Positions 46,613 through 56,194 of a stretch of DNA of 64,000 nucleotides are shown here, piece after piece. The notes under the pieces are model-generated. The model saw nothing but the letters and a program-made list of their open reading frames with translations. It was not told the DNA's origin and ran no database searches. The translations under genes and the position numbers were made by a program. The DNA comes from Aquimarina pacifica (GTDB taxonomy: Bacteria > Bacteroidota > Bacteroidia > Flavobacteriales > Flavobacteriaceae): assembly GCF_000520955.1 (NCBI RefSeq), contig NZ_JACC01000029.1:1-64000 (forward strand). The letters are read 5' to 3'. Within the stretch, counting starts at the first letter, position 1; each line of letters opens with the position of its first letter.

Positions 46613-49015
46613 CTAGAATTTAAAATTATAAGTCACTGATGGTACTAAGCCAAAAATTGCTGTTCTGGTTGCTTCATTAGCACCTGTTTCTAGGTTTTGA
46701 CCAAAAGATACGGATGCGGCATTCCTACGATTATAGACATTATAGATTCCGAAAACCCATTCGCCTTTCCATCGTTTATGCGGTTTTCTATTAGGTCTGT
46801 ATGTTGCAGAAATATCTAATCGATGATATGCGGTTAACCGATCAGAATTACGATCAGAATAACTCGCTATAGAAAACCCCTCATATTCGTATTGACCATT
46901 GGGATAGGTCACAGGTCTTCCGGTTTGAAATACCAGATTTGTTCCGAAACTCCATTTATCATTCAAAGTATACGACCCTGTTATTGAGATATCATGTGTT
47001 CTATCATAAGGCGTATTATACCAATCTCCATTATTAATCCCCGGACCTCCTGCAGTACCTCCTAGGGTTCTTTGTTCTGATTTTGATAAGGTATAGGCAA
47101 ACCACCCTGTAAATTTTCCTGTGTTTTTTCTGAGCAAAAACTCCAATCCATAAGCTCTGGATTCTCCATTTAATATTTCTGTTTCGATAGTATTATTCCC
47201 TATCAAATCTGCTCCATCGATATAATCAATTCGATTGTCTGTTGTTTTGTAATAGGTTTCTAATTCTAGAGAGTAGGTTTTGTCTTTAAAGTTTCTAAAA
47301 TATCCCAAGGCATACTGATCAGAACGTTGCGGCTTTATATATTGTCCACTAGGAGTCCATACATCTAAGGGGGTAATCGAAGCTGTATTAGACAGTAAAT
47401 GAACATACTGTGCTGCGCGCGAATACCCTGCTTTTATCGATGATTTATCATTTAACTGATAAGCAAGTGCAGCTCTGGGTTCTAAGGTACCATAATTCTC
47501 AATGGTCTCATTTTTTTCAAAATCTGTTTCTCCAATAGGAATTCCACGTTCATAAATACCTAAGGTCGTATTATAGACTACAGGTTGATCATTGGCATAA
47601 TTTGTCATGGCCTGCCCACCAAATCTGCTAAAAACGCTGTATCGAGCACCGTATTGCAGTGTTAACTTATCACTGAGCTTATGCTCGGCATTGATGTAAA
47701 TACCTCCTTCGAATGCTTTTTTTCTATCAAGATTAAAAGGATTTATTTGTGAGGTTCCTGAGGTAGGACGAATTTGTCCCGGGTCAAAATCATAATAAAT
47801 ACCACTGACACCAAAATCTAAAGTATAGGTATCGCTTGCATACGATTTTAGATCATACTTAAGATTATAAGTATTGATCGAGGACAGCCAATCGAACTTA
47901 TCGGTCTCAATCCCTATTTTATAGTCATATTTACTATAAATAAAAGAAAGATTAGAAAACAACTTATTATTAAAAATATGATTCCATCGCAGGTTACCAG
48001 AAAGATTCCCATATCCCATAGTAAAATCATCACCAAACTTAAAATTATCTCTTCCGAAATAACCAGATAGATATAATTTGTTATGCTTGTTAAGGCTATA
48101 ATTTGTTTTAAGATTAAGGTCGTAAAAATTAGCACTATCATCTTCTCCCGCTACTTTTGCCAGCACTTGTGCATACGAACTTCTTCCTGCCACCAAAAAT
48201 GATCCTTTTCCTTTAAACAAAGGCCCTTCTAGAGCCAATCGACTCGAAAGTAAACCAATCCCACCGCTCATTGCAAAATTCTTGCTATTCCCATCCTTTT
48301 GTCGAATATCCAATACAGAAGATACTCTGCCTCCAAAACGAGCCGGAATCCCACCTTTATACAACTTAACATCCTTAATGGCATCCGAATTAAAAACAGA
48401 AAAGAAACCAAAAAGATGGGAGGTATTATAAATAATGGCCTCATCTAATAATACTAAATTTTGATCTGCTGCCCCTCCCCGCACATGAAATCCTCCGAAA
48501 CCTTCATTACTATTGGCAATTCCTGGTAACATCTGCAATGATTTTATAATATCTATTTCTCCTAAAACAACAGGCATTTTTTTGATAGTTCCAATTTTTA
48601 GTTTGGCAATGCTCATTTCTGGCTTTCTCAGGCTTACGCGCTCTGTTTCTTCTGCCTCTATAATTACTTCTTCTAATTGAGTAGATGATTCTTGCATTTC
48701 AAAATCTATCTTTTGGTCCTCTTTTAGAGCAATACTTTTAGTCACTTCTAAATATCCCAAATAGTAAACAATTAGATCATAACTCCCTTCTAATGTGGTG
48801 ATAGAATAAAAACCATATTCGTTGGTGACAACACCTACAGAGGTTCCTTTGAGAAAAACAGATACTCCAGAAAGGGACTCTCCATTGCTTCCATCTGTAA
48901 TTGTTCCACTAATTGTATGACTGACTTGTGCTTTTGATCCTGTACAAAGAAAAAGTAACCCTAGAAAAACGAATAAAGCATGTATTTTTTTTTCTGGATG
49001 AGGTGCATATAGCAT
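46613..49015 (-). CDS. TonB-dependent receptor with CarboxypepD_reg-like domain
   Basis: 800 residues from the ATG at 49015; the upstream TTG frame is not favoured. A signal peptide ends near GSKAQ. A carboxypeptidase-regulatory-like domain (ISGTITDGSNGESLSGVSVF, about 30-115) precedes a plug domain (LPGIANSNEGFGGFHVRGGA, VSSVLDIRQKDGN) and a 22-strand-type outer-membrane barrel rich in aromatic-ended strands, ending VPSVTYNFKF. It imports a large substrate using TonB energy. Pairing with DUF4249 and lack of a SusD indicate a non-SusCD type of uptake; substrate unknown. Confidence 0.93.
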   Translation of the reverse strand: MLYAPHPEKKIHALFVFLGLLFLCTGSKAQVSHTISGTITDGSNGESLSGVSVFLKGTSVGVVTNEYGFYSITTLEGSYDLIVYYLGYLEVTKSIALKEDQKIDFEMQESSTQLEEVIIEAEETERVSLRKPEMSIAKLKIGTIKKMPVVLGEIDIIKSLQMLPGIANSNEGFGGFHVRGGAADQNLVLLDEAIIYNTSHLFGFFSVFNSDAIKDVKLYKGGIPARFGGRVSSVLDIRQKDGNSKNFAMSGGIGLLSSRLALEGPLFKGKGSFLVAGRSSYAQVLAKVAGEDDSANFYDLNLKTNYSLNKHNKLYLSGYFGRDNFKFGDDFTMGYGNLSGNLRWNHIFNNKLFSNLSFIYSKYDYKIGIETDKFDWLSSINTYNLKYDLKSYASDTYTLDFGVSGIYYDFDPGQIRPTSGTSQINPFNLDRKKAFEGGIYINAEHKLSDKLTLQYGARYSVFSRFGGQAMTNYANDQPVVYNTTLGIYERGIPIGETDFEKNETIENYGTLEPRAALAYQLNDKSSIKAGYSRAAQYVHLLSNTASITPLDVWTPSGQYIKPQRSDQYALGYFRNFKDKTYSLELETYYKTTDNRIDYIDGADLIGNNTIETEILNGESRAYGLEFLLRKNTGKFTGWFAYTLSKSEQRTLGGTAGGPGINNGDWYNTPYDRTHDISITGSYTLNDKWSFGTNLVFQTGRPVTYPNGQYEYEGFSIASYSDRNSDRLTAYHRLDISATYRPNRKPHKRWKGEWVFGIYNVYNRRNAASVSFGQNLETGANEATRTAIFGLVPSVTYNFKF

Positions 49016-49472
49016 AAAGAATAATTTTGTGATTAAATCTAAAATTGTCAAAAACAGCGAATCATTGCATATTGCGGGTTATATAAAACCACTAAACTTT
49101 ATGAAAATTTTATGTTAAGAACATCCTAAGGACGAGATCTATTAACGGGATGTTACAAGTTATATTAGAGATTTTAAGAAGATTTAAGTCCAACGCAGAT
49201 ATTCTGGCGTACTTTTTATTCGTTGCTGAACCATATAATCACAATTCAATTATGCCCTAGACATTCTTTATTGTTCGTTACCAAAAAAGAAATCAAAAAG
49301 GAGGTTTACGAATTCTTTCCCTATTAGTAATATCGCAAGAACTAATCAAAAAAAATCTAGAGATACGAAACCGAAATTACATCCTTTTGACTGTATAAAA
49401 TTCATACCTTTGGATATATTTATAAGCATCACTTTTGTGCTTTACTATCTTTTACAAAACAACTTTAATTAA
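49016..49472. other. Intergenic region between the TonB receptor and nadD
   Basis: About 450 bp without a convincing gene. It has an inverted pair AACATCC (49120-49126) and GGATGTT (49148-49154) in the likely leader of the receptor mRNA, and a promoter for nadD at 49386-49412. Confidence 0.45.
49386..49412 (+). promoter_or_regulatory. Promoter of nadD
   Basis: TACCTTTG (49405-49412) is an exact TAnnTTTG -7 box, with TTTG (49386-49389) upstream. The spacer is 15 bp, a little short of the usual 17-23. It lies 61 bp before the nadD ATG. Confidence 0.45.
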
Positions 49473-50054
49473 ATGAAAAACATAGGGCTCTATTTTGGGA
49501 CATTTAATCCTATTCATATCGGTCATTTGGCGATTGCCAATCATATGGCAGAATTTTCTGATCTTGATGAATTATGGATGGTGGTGACACCTCACAACCC
49601 TTTTAAAAAGAAAAGTTCTTTATTAGATAATCACCATCGATATGAAATGGTCTATCAAGCAACAAAAGACTATCCCAAGCTACAACCTAGTGACATAGAA
49701 TTTAAGCTACCTCAACCCAATTATACCACTGACACCCTTATCTACTTGCAAGAAAAATACCCGAATGATAGATTTAGTCTAATCATGGGAGAAGATAACC
49801 TGAAGAGTTTTCATAAATGGAAAAATTATGAAGTGATTCTAGAACACCATGATCTTTATGTTTATCCTAGAATTTCTGCAGGCATTACAGATAGTCAATT
49901 TGAGAACCATCCTAAAATTAATCGGGTGGATGCACCCATCATGGAAATTTCTTCAACTTTTATTCGAAAATCTATTATTGATAATAAAAATATACGCCCT
50001 CTTCTACCTGGAGCCGTTTGGGATTATATTGATGAAATGAATTTTTATAAATAA
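49473..50054 (+). CDS. nadD: Nicotinate-nucleotide adenylyltransferase
   Basis: 193 residues, standard length. Nucleotidyltransferase motif GTFNPIHIGHLAIAN at the N-terminus and ISSTFIRKSI near the C-terminus. It adenylates nicotinate mononucleotide to deamido-NAD in NAD synthesis. It has its own promoter here, fitting its separation from yicC-gmk. Confidence 0.96.
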   Translation: MKNIGLYFGTFNPIHIGHLAIANHMAEFSDLDELWMVVTPHNPFKKKSSLLDNHHRYEMVYQATKDYPKLQPSDIEFKLPQPNYTTDTLIYLQEKYPNDRFSLIMGEDNLKSFHKWKNYEVILEHHDLYVYPRISAGITDSQFENHPKINRVDAPIMEISSTFIRKSIIDNKNIRPLLPGAVWDYIDEMNFYK

Positions 50055-50091
50055 TTTACAAAATATATATTTTTCATAGCATTCTAATTTC

Positions 50092-50751
50092 TTATTCCTC
50101 ATAAGGATTCAACGCTACTTTTGCTCTTTTAATTAGACTATGCACACGATCGCTTCCACCAGCAATAATGGCTGCGGTAAGAATAATATCAATAGATTGA
50201 AGTATCGTTGCTTGCATACCTAATCCTCCCTCCTCTACATCAAATAAGACCCCAGAGTTAAACAAAGCACCAGTTAGAATGCGAATTCCTGAAAATGAAA
50301 TTAGCAACCCCATAATAAAACTTATCACCCGAATTCTTCGTTGTCTTTTTAGTCCCTGTTGCTCTAATTCTATTTTTAGTTCTTCTCTTTCTCTTACCAT
50401 ACGCCGTTTATTCTCTTTTTGCTCCTTTGTAAGCAGTATAATCTGCTCATCGATTTCAGAAACAAGTGCTTCTGGGTCCATTTTTTCTAATATAGCATTG
50501 ATTTTTTGAATCCTTTTTTTTGACGCTTCTTTCTTTTTTTTGTTAGCATCAAATACAAATATCTCTATGGATTGTTCTACCACTAACATAATAATCGAAA
50601 CATATCCCAACACACCAATTATTGTACTTGGTTCTATTATTGTAAGGTCAAGTGAGGGTAATTGGTCTTCAAAAAATATAAAAGCCACTATGGTTGTAAT
50701 AGCAAGGAGAATGAAAAGGATCACTGTAAGGTATTTATAGAATAGTTTCAT
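50092..50751 (-). CDS. Membrane protein with cytoplasmic coiled coil
   Basis: 219 residues. Two helices at about 8-28 and 45-66, a charged coiled coil (about 70-138, rich in Glu/Lys/Arg, ending EREELKIELEQQGLKRQRR), then helices at about 142-160 and 180-200. No family recognised. The start is the ATG at 50751 and the gene converges with nadD (37-bp gap). It may be a scaffolding or sensor membrane protein. Confidence 0.65.
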   Translation of the reverse strand: MKLFYKYLTVILFILLAITTIVAFIFFEDQLPSLDLTIIEPSTIIGVLGYVSIIMLVVEQSIEIFVFDANKKKKEASKKRIQKINAILEKMDPEALVSEIDEQIILLTKEQKENKRRMVREREELKIELEQQGLKRQRRIRVISFIMGLLISFSGIRILTGALFNSGVLFDVEEGGLGMQATILQSIDIILTAAIIAGGSDRVHSLIKRAKVALNPYEE

Positions 50752-50914
50752 CTCTCAGAAATGGTTTTAATGTATATTCATATAAAAATACAAAACTACG
50801 AGTACAAAAGTCAAGAGATCTTCGATTATACTAAATACATTATAACAAAGACAGTTTAGCTGTATTTTATACAAAATCCGAAATCTTGAGTCAGAACATA
50901 AACATTATAAGGTA

Positions 50915-51370
50915 TCATTTTCTTAGATTCCTTAAGCCTTCGTAGACTACTATGCCTACGGCATTCGCAAGATTTAGGCTTCTAATATGAGGGTTGTGTA
51001 ACGGTATTTTGTATAGTTGATCTGCAAATTGATCTGTAATTTGTTTTGATAAACCTGCAGATTCTTTTCCGAAAACAAAAAACATATCGTCTTCATACGG
51101 GATATCATAGTACTCCTTTTTTGCATGACTCGAGAGAAAGGTCATTTTTTTGTCTTTATGCATTTCAAAAAACTCATCTGCATTTTCATAGGTATGCAAT
51201 TCGATATGTTTCCAGTAGTCTAATCCGGCTCTTTTGAGTCTGGAATCAGTAATCTCAAAACCAAAAGGTTTTACCAAATGTAATATGGATCCTGATGCTA
51301 AACTTAGCCTACCAATATTACCCGTATTTGTATGTATTTCTGGTTCTATGAGAACAATGTTATAGGGCAT
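50915..51370 (-). CDS. trmL: tRNA (cytidine/uridine-34 2'-O) methyltransferase
   Basis: 151 residues, the short SPOUT family length. Opening NIVLIEPEIHTNTGNIGRL, FVFGKESAGL and the knot segment IPLHNPHIRSLNLANAVGIV are TrmL signatures. It methylates the wobble ribose of certain leucine tRNAs. Lone gene, 52 bp upstream of the enoyl-CoA hydratase stop on the same strand. Confidence 0.93.
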   Translation of the reverse strand: MPYNIVLIEPEIHTNTGNIGRLSLASGSILHLVKPFGFEITDSRLKRAGLDYWKHIELHTYENADEFFEMHKDKKMTFLSSHAKKEYYDIPYEDDMFFVFGKESAGLSKQITDQFADQLYKIPLHNPHIRSLNLANAVGIVVYEGLRNLRK

Positions 51371-51422
51371 TAGAATATATCTTCTTTTTGATCATAAAAA
51401 ATTATCGGTATTTTCCTCTATT

Positions 51423-52202
51423 CTATTTTCCTGGAAAATCTGCTTTACGTTTCTCTAAAAATGCCGAAGTTCCTTCTTTAAAATCTTCGGTACCAAAGCA
51501 ATTGCCAAACTGTTCTATTTCTACATTATATCCATTCACTCCATCTTCGTAACCTGCATTAATGGCTTTTATCGCTGCACCTATGGCTACCGAAGAGTTT
51601 CGCATAATTTTACTTCCTAATTTCTCTGCTAATGCTAATAGCTCTTCGGGTGTAGTGATATGATTTACTAAACCGTATTGTAATGCCTGTTGGGCATCGA
51701 TCATTCCTGCTGTCATAATCATTTCCATCGCCCTTCCTTTTCCTACTAATTGAGGAAGTCGTTGCGTACCTCCATATCCAGGTATCACTCCCAAAGACAC
51801 TTCTGGGAGCCCCATTTTGGCTGTATCACTGGCAATTCTAAAATGTGCTGCCATCGCTAGCTCTAAACCACCACCCAATGCAAAGCCATTAACCGCAGCA
51901 ATGACCGGAGTTGTGAGATTTGCTACAAAATCAAAAAGTAGTTCCTGCCCTTTGGCTGCTAGTTTTCCTCCTTCACCAACCGAAAAATGTGCAAACTCAC
52001 TTATATCAGCTCCTGCAACAAAGGCTTTCTCTCCGCTCCCGGTAATAATAATTACTTTGGTGTCTGTATCTAATTCAGCTACACGAAAAGCAGCATGTAG
52101 TTCCTGAATGGTATCTTTATTAAGGGCATTGAGCTTTGATGGACGATTAATAGTTATCCTGGTAATACCATTATTTTGCGCTGTAAGAATGTTGGTATAC
52201 AT
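51423..52202 (-). CDS. Enoyl-CoA hydratase/isomerase family protein
   Basis: 259 residues, crotonase fold. The oxyanion region GFALGGGLELAMA and GLPEVSLGVIPGYGGTQRLP each supply one catalytic Glu, as in true enoyl-CoA hydratases. It hydrates 2-enoyl-CoA in fatty acid or amino acid degradation. The C-terminal QFGNCFGTEDFKEGTSAFLEKRKADF is typical of the short-chain (crotonase) type. No other beta-oxidation genes are adjacent. Confidence 0.92.
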   Translation of the reverse strand: MYTNILTAQNNGITRITINRPSKLNALNKDTIQELHAAFRVAELDTDTKVIIITGSGEKAFVAGADISEFAHFSVGEGGKLAAKGQELLFDFVANLTTPVIAAVNGFALGGGLELAMAAHFRIASDTAKMGLPEVSLGVIPGYGGTQRLPQLVGKGRAMEMIMTAGMIDAQQALQYGLVNHITTPEELLALAEKLGSKIMRNSSVAIGAAIKAINAGYEDGVNGYNVEIEQFGNCFGTEDFKEGTSAFLEKRKADFPGK

Positions 52203-52312
52203 GTGATTTTATGTTTTTTAACTTCCGCATAAGCGAAAACTTAATTTGTACTTATATTTTAATCAGTTGGTTAGGTTATTGTAAAGTTATTCCTTCTTAA
52301 AAAGAAATCAGA

Positions 52313-53770
52313 TTACACCTTCGGAAATCTAACTTTAAAAATGGTTCCCTCTCCTTCTTTTGAAGTAAAGGTAATACTTCCGTTATAGGTTTCTATAATA
52401 TTTTTAACCATACCCAATCCGAGTCCCATTCCGCTTGTTTTAGTTGTAAACTTTGGTTCAAAAATCTTACCTTGATTTTCTTCTGATATCCCTATTCCGT
52501 TGTCTGTAACAGTTATGACCACATCTTTATCTTCTACAAATACATGTACTCTAATTTTGGGTGTTCGATCTTCAGGAATAGATTGTATACCATTCTTTAC
52601 CAAATTAGTAACGACTCTAATAAGTTGTGTGCGGTCAAAATCAGCAATAATTTCTTCTTTCTCTGAAGGAAAAACAATATAAGATTCATCAAAAATATCC
52701 AAAGCTAACCCGACAACCTTTACTACGTTAAGCGTTTCTACTTGTTGAGCAGGCATTTGGGCAAAATTCGAGAATGCCGATGCAATAGAACTCATTGTAT
52801 CAATTTGTTGAATTAGTGTAGCACTATACTCACTTACCTTTTGATGTATATTTGCATCATTGGGATCAAACTTACGCTGAAAACTTTGTACTGTAAGTCG
52901 CATAGGAGTTAACGGATTCTTAATCTCATGCGCTACTTGTTTTGCCATTTCTCGCCAAGCTGCTTCTCGTTCACTTTTAGCCAACTTTACTGCGCTATTC
53001 TCAAGTTCGTCGACCATACTATTGTATGCATTTACAAGAGAATAAATTTCTTCACTAGCGTTGCCGATAGCAATTCGTTTATTTTCTTTATTTAATCTAG
53101 TTTGATCAATCGTGTCTGATATAGTTTTTAGAGAACGAGTAATATATTTTGAAAGAAAATATGCCAAGGCAATCGCAATTAATAACATCAAAATGTATAC
53201 TTGACCCAAACGCTTTAAAAATTCCTTGAGTTCTCTAGTGATAAAATCATCATTTTCTAGATAAGGAACATTAAGAATAGCGAGCGGCTTTGCTCTACCA
53301 TCAGAAATATAGGTATAAGAAGACAAAAACTTTTTATCTTCTTTTTCTGATTTGATCAAATATCGTTTGTCATAAAGAGAAGCTAACGTATCAATAATAA
53401 CAGGTGGTAATTTATGCCCGATAGTATCTTCTATAAAGTTACCTTCTGACTGAATTAATATACTACCCGATAGATCATAAATATTAATTGGTAGCGAGTG
53501 TTCTTCAGAAATTTGATAAATACGCCCTCTTTCTCTAAAAATTAAGGTAACATTTTCTTCATTAACAGGGTATGTCGTACTTTTTAAAACATTATTGATA
53601 GCTATTTGTATGCGCTCTTCTTTTCTCTCGAGACGTTCCTGGTGATATTCTTCTGCTTCTTCTTTATATTGATAAATTGTTACAGCGGCAATTAGTATAG
53701 AAGCTACTAATACCAATAAAGTCATCGTAATAAAAATTCGTGTACGAAGGGAGAGTTTTAGCAACGTCAT
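52313..53770 (-). CDS. HAMP-domain sensor histidine kinase
   Basis: 485 residues: helix about 10-33, extracytoplasmic sensor region (about 34-188), second helix (about 189-208), HAMP (about 208-262), HisKA with H281 (AHEIKNPLTPM), HATPase with NLVKNGIQSI, VTDNGIGI and GMGLGLGMVK. It lacks an adjacent response regulator, so its partner is elsewhere. The divergent ABC gene lies 104 bp away. Signal unknown. Confidence 0.92.
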   Translation of the reverse strand: MTLLKLSLRTRIFITMTLLVLVASILIAAVTIYQYKEEAEEYHQERLERKEERIQIAINNVLKSTTYPVNEENVTLIFRERGRIYQISEEHSLPINIYDLSGSILIQSEGNFIEDTIGHKLPPVIIDTLASLYDKRYLIKSEKEDKKFLSSYTYISDGRAKPLAILNVPYLENDDFITRELKEFLKRLGQVYILMLLIAIALAYFLSKYITRSLKTISDTIDQTRLNKENKRIAIGNASEEIYSLVNAYNSMVDELENSAVKLAKSEREAAWREMAKQVAHEIKNPLTPMRLTVQSFQRKFDPNDANIHQKVSEYSATLIQQIDTMSSIASAFSNFAQMPAQQVETLNVVKVVGLALDIFDESYIVFPSEKEEIIADFDRTQLIRVVTNLVKNGIQSIPEDRTPKIRVHVFVEDKDVVITVTDNGIGISEENQGKIFEPKFTTKTSGMGLGLGMVKNIIETYNGSITFTSKEGEGTIFKVRFPKV

Positions 53771-53874
53771 GTTTCTTTTTGAGCCATAAATATACTAAAT
53801 ATCTTACCAAAATAGTTCTAAAAACGAATCATGGTCCGCACTGATTTTCCTAAATTTACTTCTATAATTGCATT

Positions 53875-55569
53875 ATGGATAATACAACTCTACTTTCAGT
53901 ACAAAATCTTTGTGTTTCTTTTTTAACAGAAGGAAACAAAAATCAAGTGCTTCATAATATTTCTTTTGATATTCATAAAAATGAAATTTTGGGTATGGTT
54001 GGAGAGTCTGGAAGCGGCAAATCGGTTGCTTCATTATCTATACTGGGTTTATTACCCAAAAAGAACACTAAAATAACAGGGGCTATTAACTATAATGACA
54101 CCTCTCTTACAACTCTTACAGACAAAGAGTACAGATCCATTCGAGGTAATGAGATTGCGATGATTTTTCAGGAACCTATGAGTTCGCTAAATCCTTCAAT
54201 GAGATGTGGTAAGCAAGTAGCAGAGATCCTTAAACAACATACTACTTTATCAAAAAATGACATCCGAAATGAAGTGTTATCATTATTTGAGAAAGTGCAA
54301 CTACCAGACACGACACGAGCCTATACGTCCTATCCGCATCAATTAAGTGGTGGACAAAAGCAACGTATTATGATTGCTATGGCTATCGCTTGCAAGCCAA
54401 AACTCCTTATTGCTGACGAACCTACAACGGCACTAGATGTAACGGTACAAAAAGAAATTATTGGTTTACTTAAAACCCTTCAGAGGGATTATAAAATGAG
54501 TATTTTATTTATCTCTCATGACCTTTCTTTGGTGTCCGAAATAGCGGATCAGGTGTTGGTATTATATAAAGGAAATATAGAGGAGTACGGAACTACTGAT
54601 GCTATTTTTTCTGCTCCAAAAAAAGAGTATACCAAAGCCCTTATCAATGCTAGACCCCCTATGAATATTCGATATAAAAAACTGCCTACAATAAGCGATT
54701 TTCTCGAAGGTGAGGATCAAGAAAGACAAGTTATCTCTATCGAAGAACGAAAACAAAAACATCAAAATCTATATAGTAATCCCCCGTTACTTGAAGTTAT
54801 TAATGTTGAAAAAAGTTATTTTTCTAAGGCAGGTTTCTTTAACAAAAAAGAATTTAAGGCTGTAGATGATGTAAGCTTTAAATTATATGAAGGAGAGACC
54901 CTAGGGCTTGTAGGAGAATCCGGTTGTGGTAAATCTACACTAGGAAATACCATTCTACAATTAGACAAAGCGAATAAAGGTCAAATTATATATAAAGGTC
55001 AAGACATAACGAACTTATCTGCTACAGGTATACGAAACCTTCGAAAAGAGATTCAACTTATTTTTCAAGATCCTTTTGCCTCCTTAAATCCAAGATTAAC
55101 TGTAGGAAAAGCAATTATGGAACCCATGAAGGCCCATGGACTATATCCCAACGATACTGAATGCAAACAAAAAGTTTTAGCGTTATTACGACGAGTAAGC
55201 CTTACCGAAGCTCATTTTGATAGATACCCGCATGAATTTAGTGGTGGGCAGCGTCAACGCATTGGTATTGCCAGAACTATTGCACTACAGCCAAAATTGA
55301 TTGTATGTGACGAATCAGTAAGTGCTCTTGATATTTCGGTACAAGCGCAAGTGTTGAATTTGCTAAATGAATTAAAGGAAAAATTTGGTTTTACATATAT
55401 TTTTATCTCACATGATCTAGCTGTTGTAAAATATATGTCGGATCAATTACTAGTTATGAATGCTGGTAAAATTGAAGAAAAAGGAGATGCCGATGCGATT
55501 TATGACGATCCACAAAAAGAGTATACAAAAAAACTTATTAGTGCTATTCCAAAAAATACTGCCGAATAA
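53875..55569 (+). CDS. Fused two-domain peptide-type ABC ATPase
   Basis: 564 residues with two complete nucleotide-binding domains of the DppD/DppF kind joined in one chain (YejF-like). Walker A GESGSGKS and GESGCGKS; signatures LSGGQKQR and FSGGQRQR; Walker B LLIADEPTTALD and LIVCDESVSALD. It would energise a dipeptide/oligopeptide or peptide-like importer. No permease or binding protein gene adjoins it, so its partners are elsewhere. Confidence 0.93.
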   Translation: MDNTTLLSVQNLCVSFLTEGNKNQVLHNISFDIHKNEILGMVGESGSGKSVASLSILGLLPKKNTKITGAINYNDTSLTTLTDKEYRSIRGNEIAMIFQEPMSSLNPSMRCGKQVAEILKQHTTLSKNDIRNEVLSLFEKVQLPDTTRAYTSYPHQLSGGQKQRIMIAMAIACKPKLLIADEPTTALDVTVQKEIIGLLKTLQRDYKMSILFISHDLSLVSEIADQVLVLYKGNIEEYGTTDAIFSAPKKEYTKALINARPPMNIRYKKLPTISDFLEGEDQERQVISIEERKQKHQNLYSNPPLLEVINVEKSYFSKAGFFNKKEFKAVDDVSFKLYEGETLGLVGESGCGKSTLGNTILQLDKANKGQIIYKGQDITNLSATGIRNLRKEIQLIFQDPFASLNPRLTVGKAIMEPMKAHGLYPNDTECKQKVLALLRRVSLTEAHFDRYPHEFSGGQRQRIGIARTIALQPKLIVCDESVSALDISVQAQVLNLLNELKEKFGFTYIFISHDLAVVKYMSDQLLVMNAGKIEEKGDADAIYDDPQKEYTKKLISAIPKNTAE

Positions 55570-55659
55570 ACTAGATATTCTAATTCACCTCACTTTATCA
55601 ATTTCTTAATATTAACTATAGGGACGAGAGGGTTTCTCGGGATAGCATACAAATAAAAA

Positions 55660-55691
55660 ACCTGTTACGTTTTATTAAAACTCTAACAGGT
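55660..55691 (-). terminator. Palindromic terminator-like hairpin
   Basis: ACCTGTTA (55660-55667) and TAACAGGT (55684-55691) form an 8-bp stem. On the minus strand the stem is followed directly by TTTTTTATTTG, as in a terminator, although it lies 500 bp beyond scoB. The same CCTG(A/T)..CAGGTCT core occurs after the two permease genes. Confidence 0.5.
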
Positions 55692-55956
55692 CTCATTCAT
55701 CGCGACTTGGGGATAGTTACGATTACTAACTAACAACAAAAATTACATCAATAAAAATACTTTTTTAGCTACATAAACACAGTTTGAAATCAATTCTATT
55801 GTAGGCTTGATTGACTTCTGTAGACTATTCATTCTTTTTTTCATAATTTGGGATAAAATGTGTGGGTTATTATTTTGTTTACATCAATTAAAAAAATTAG
55901 TACTCAACTATTATTTTTTAAATACACTGCAATATGCAAATTATTTTCAATAAAAA

Positions 55957-55989
55957 CGTTGAAATACACCAAAAATCGTTGAAATACAC
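55957..55989. repeat. Direct repeat CGTTGAAATACAC, two copies
   Basis: Identical 13-bp copies 20 bp apart (55957-55969 and 55977-55989) lie on one helix face. A truncated relative (AAATACAC) is at 55919-55926. The spacing suits cooperative protein binding, but the nearest gene starts are far away (scoB ends at 56195), so the regulated target is unclear. Confidence 0.5.
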
Positions 55990-56194
55990 ATAATTTTAAC
56001 ATTTGATTCAAAAACCGTAGTATTTCGGTATTAAAGTAAAGGTTTAAGTATCTTTTTTCTTGCAAAAATTGTAATCTTTTTCCTTCAAAATGATAAAATT
56101 AAGCCCTCTAAAAAGCAAACGTTTTCTTTTGGCTTTTATTATCCGCCCTAAATTAGTTATTATTCGACACTCTTGCAATAGAATTAGTCAAAAA

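Larger units (their letters stand above)
55570..56194. other. Long intergenic region between convergent transcription units
   Basis: About 625 bp, no gene. Contents: a small stem CGAGA/TCTCG near 55625; the palindrome at 55660-55691; and two direct copies of CGTTGAAATACAC (55957-55969, 55977-55989), start-to-start 20 bp, with a partial AAATACAC at 55919. The right part is AT-rich and otherwise featureless. Confidence 0.5.

Noticed and set aside
46613-49015. SusC/SusD polysaccharide-utilisation locus
   Set aside because: No SusD-type lipoprotein or glycoside hydrolase adjoins; the partner is DUF4249.
49150-49260. 36-codon frame upstream of nadD
   Set aside because: No signal peptide or start context, and it lies in the receptor-nadD gap of AT-rich DNA; likely chance.
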